Positions 62,301 through 64,000 of a stretch of DNA of 64,000 nt are shown piece after piece. The notes beneath the pieces were generated by a model, which worked only from the letters and a program-made list of their open reading frames with translations, had not been told where the DNA came from and did not search any database. The translations under genes and the position numbers were made by a program. The stretch spans positions 7,316,001-7,380,000 of the forward strand of contig OZ234504.1 of NCBI GenBank assembly GCA_965153455.1, given 5' to 3'. The DNA is from Sphagnum compactum. Lineage: Eukaryota; Bryophyta; Sphagnopsida; Sphagnales. The first letter of the stretch is position 1. Each line of letters begins with the position of its first letter.

Positions 62301-64000
62301 TTTTACAGCCAGAGCTTTTATGTTTAATCCAATGTCTATTGTAGTTGTGGATGTGTTGTGGGAAATATGATGGGATTGAATACAAAGCTTTCTACCTTCA
62401 AGATGAACAGGTTTTGAGCATTGTTAAGGTTACAGTGTGTTTTGCTGGTTTTCAGTGATTTGGACTAACTTTGTGTTGTGGGTTTAAATGGTATTTAACC
62501 AGGTCATCAGTGCTTTGCTTACATTGTCAACACAAGAAGAGGAGGTTGAAGCCATGGTTAGATGCTGAGCTCTTTGTCTTTTGCCCTTCTATCTTTGCAA
62601 ATACAAATTCTTGTGCCCAAATATTTCCAATGCATGGGACAATTCCTGGCACATTGGGTGACACATTTTTGGTCTCTTTGTTGAGTGGGCATGCAGATTA
62701 AGTCAGGGGCTATTCCAGGACTAATTGCAATTGTAGGCTCTGAGAACTCAAGTGTGGACGCTAAGGAGGAGGCTGAAGAGATTTTGGAAGAGATTTCATC
62801 CCTGAGACCTGACCCCAGGTGCCCCTTACAATTTACTTGCTGAATCCTTTCTGAAAACAAATTTTCATGGGTTTTATCATGTGTCAAAATTTGAAGTATT
62901 AACCTTCCACTAGCTCTTGACGAAGGCAGCACAAGCATCAAATGAGGATAGAGTTTTTGTGTGTTGATGATTCTTGTGGGAATTGGAATGTTTTTTGTCA
63001 GGGAGAAAATAGTGGCAGCTGGTGGGATTCCTCCTCTCATCGAGGTTTTGGCCTCAGGAACCCCCTCTCAAGCCAAGAAAGCAGTGGATGTGCTTGAGAA
63101 TTTAGCAATGGAGGAGAAAAATGCAGAGGCCATGGTGATTGCTGGGGTTGAGTCTGCACTCATCAACCTATTTGACATCAACTTGATGGAAGGTTAGCTA
63201 TCCACCCATTCGTTCTATCAATATATCACCATTTTGAGCTTGTTTGAGCACAATTGTTCTAATGCAATGTGGGGGATGACAAAATCATGATGATATGGAT
63301 ATACAGCGTGTGGGAATAAATACTAGGTGGCTGCAGTCTGTTTATAACATCACATTTTAGTTATGGTTTTATTACTCGCATTGTTGTAGAGTGCAAGATT
63401 CTTGGTTTGGGTACACTCTTGACGGTGTCTATAATTGCCCACAATGGTGTTAACCTGACATTGCTTTGGATTGGACAATCTCTATCAGAAGATGAAGAAA
63501 ATGCAGACTTATGGGCAACAATCACAAGTGCAGCAAAACTTCTAGAAAGGCTCGTGAGAGTTGAAAAGGTGGCCCGACAGCTGAGGTGCCTGCAATTTGC
63601 ATCAGCTCTTGTCAAAATACTGGAGTCACCTATTTCCCCATTAGATGTAAAAGACTGGGTTTGCCCATGTCTCTTGAGACTGCAAAGCTTGACACCCAAG
63701 TCAATGATTTTGGATGCCCCACTCGACATGGAAATTGCAGTACATGACACAATACCCAGACTTGTGCAAGAAATTACGGATACACCCATTCCAGAAGTGC
63801 AGGAGAGGGCAGTTTTGCAATTACGCAACTTGTTGTCACATGGACTTGGAGCATATTCAGCAGCTGTTTCCAACACGGGTGGCATTTTTCCTCTTGTAAA
63901 CTTGCTGGAGACAGGAACAACGGATGCGAGAGCAGCTGCCATAGCTGTGCTCTACAACTTGGGAATGGATTCTGAAAATCACCCTGCCATGTTGGCAGCC
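59352..64000 (+). CDS. ARM-repeat protein, probably plastid-targeted (3' end cut)
   Basis: Ten exons lie in the window: 59352-59723, 59986-60338, 60520-60592, 60748-60963, 61094-61755, 62201-62285, 62503-62556, 62697-62818, 63002-63192, and 63390 onward, still open at 64000. They join in phase to at least 913 residues. Residues 1 to about 110 are Ser/Arg/Leu-rich and look like a transit peptide, with LRKLCVRAGAGDD near the end. Armadillo repeats begin near 160 (REAAVLTLWHHSRSGRKSIE; LVVSLLSSDREVTSKAAAGLLRNISA; VREQAVGVLWNLSAN; EQEAAMGVLANMSLSPSN) and continue to the edge (GGIFPLVNLLETGTTDARAAAIAVLYNLG). An insertion-like segment (about 300-380) contains GAGELLLGLKAGADTPEIDD and ITFMPWWDGIPRLVLILGLND. 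ARM repeats make a protein-binding superhelix; no enzyme activity is expected. The exon 3 and exon 6 acceptors (60519, 62200) were chosen over nearby AGs because only they keep the frame. Plastid targeting is inferred. Confidence 0.85.
59755..59778. other. Head-to-head telomere-motif palindrome in ARM intron 1
   Basis: GGGTTTAGGGT (59755-59765), AA, then ACCCTAAACCC (59768-59778): perfect 11 bp arms of the plant telomere unit TTTAGGG, pointing toward each other. It starts 32 bp after the exon 1 donor. Confidence 0.9.
60613..60627 (+). other. Telomere-motif (AAACCCT) run in ARM intron 3
   Basis: Two adjoining AAACCC units of the C-rich telomere strand, about 20 bp after the exon 3 donor. A similar run lies in intron 4 (60991-61007) and a single TTTAGGG at 60670. 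Confidence 0.8.
60991..61007 (+). other. Telomere-like motif run in ARM intron 4
   Basis: 'ttaaacccttaaaccct': two AAACCCT-like units, the first with an extra T, about 30 bp after the exon 4 donor. Confidence 0.8.

Noticed and set aside
63361-63942. 193-residue open frame on the - strand
   Set aside because: Antisense shadow of ARM-repeat exon 10.

Overview
The window is nuclear DNA of a land plant. The genes carry spliceosomal introns with GT-AG borders, mostly 100-1000 bp long. Their products are plant-type: a Golgi UDP-xylose transporter, a galectin-domain galactosyltransferase of arabinogalactan-protein synthesis, a SAWADEE chromatin-reader-like protein and a plastid-type ARM-repeat protein. 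The DNA between genes is very AT-rich and full of decayed repeats and homopolymer tracts. Short introns, about one gene per 13 kb and AT-rich spacers would suit a bryophyte, for example a moss. The species cannot be fixed from the sequence alone.

Layout: (1) 1.1-4.3 kb, + strand: a seven-exon UXT-type UDP-xylose transporter. (2) 4.3-25.5 kb: gene-poor, with microsatellites, a decayed non-LTR retrotransposon (about 10.1-12.4 kb), a SINE, a 1.2 kb tandem duplication (13.4-15.84 kb), a GC-rich solo-LTR candidate (18.85-19.62 kb), one copy each of a dispersed repeat near 8.8 and 22.0 kb, and a 340 bp tandem duplication (23.4-24.1 kb). (3) 27.1-31.1 kb, + strand: an eight-exon galectin/GT31 hydroxyproline O-galactosyltransferase, preceded by a CAG/AAG-rich leader and a 28-base C tract. 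(4) 31.1-40.7 kb: no intact gene; a decayed coiled-coil reading frame, a 4 x 39 bp tandem repeat and AT-rich DNA. (5) 40.8-44.4 kb, - strand: a six-exon mitochondrial ribosomal protein uL15 gene with a telo-box upstream. (6) 45.7-49.1 kb, - strand: a four-exon SAWADEE-domain gene. (7) 49.7-59.3 kb: a large fold-back element, several tandem duplications, a 25 bp minisatellite, a tRNA-like SINE and a third copy of the dispersed repeat. (8) 59.35 kb to the right edge, + strand: at least ten exons of an ARM-repeat protein, cut by the window end.

The five genes do not form a functional cluster. Two (UXT and the galactosyltransferase) act in Golgi wall-glycan and glycoprotein synthesis. One is mitochondrial translation, one is probably nuclear chromatin, and one is probably plastid. 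All exon models were assembled by eye from reading-frame phase, GT-AG borders and family resemblance; every junction used keeps the frame. The most unusual material is repeat biology: the fold-back element at 49.7-50.3 kb, the strand-switching AT-rich block around the 54.8-55.6 kb minisatellite, the three-copy dispersed repeat, and a head-to-head telomere-motif palindrome inside an intron of the ARM gene.
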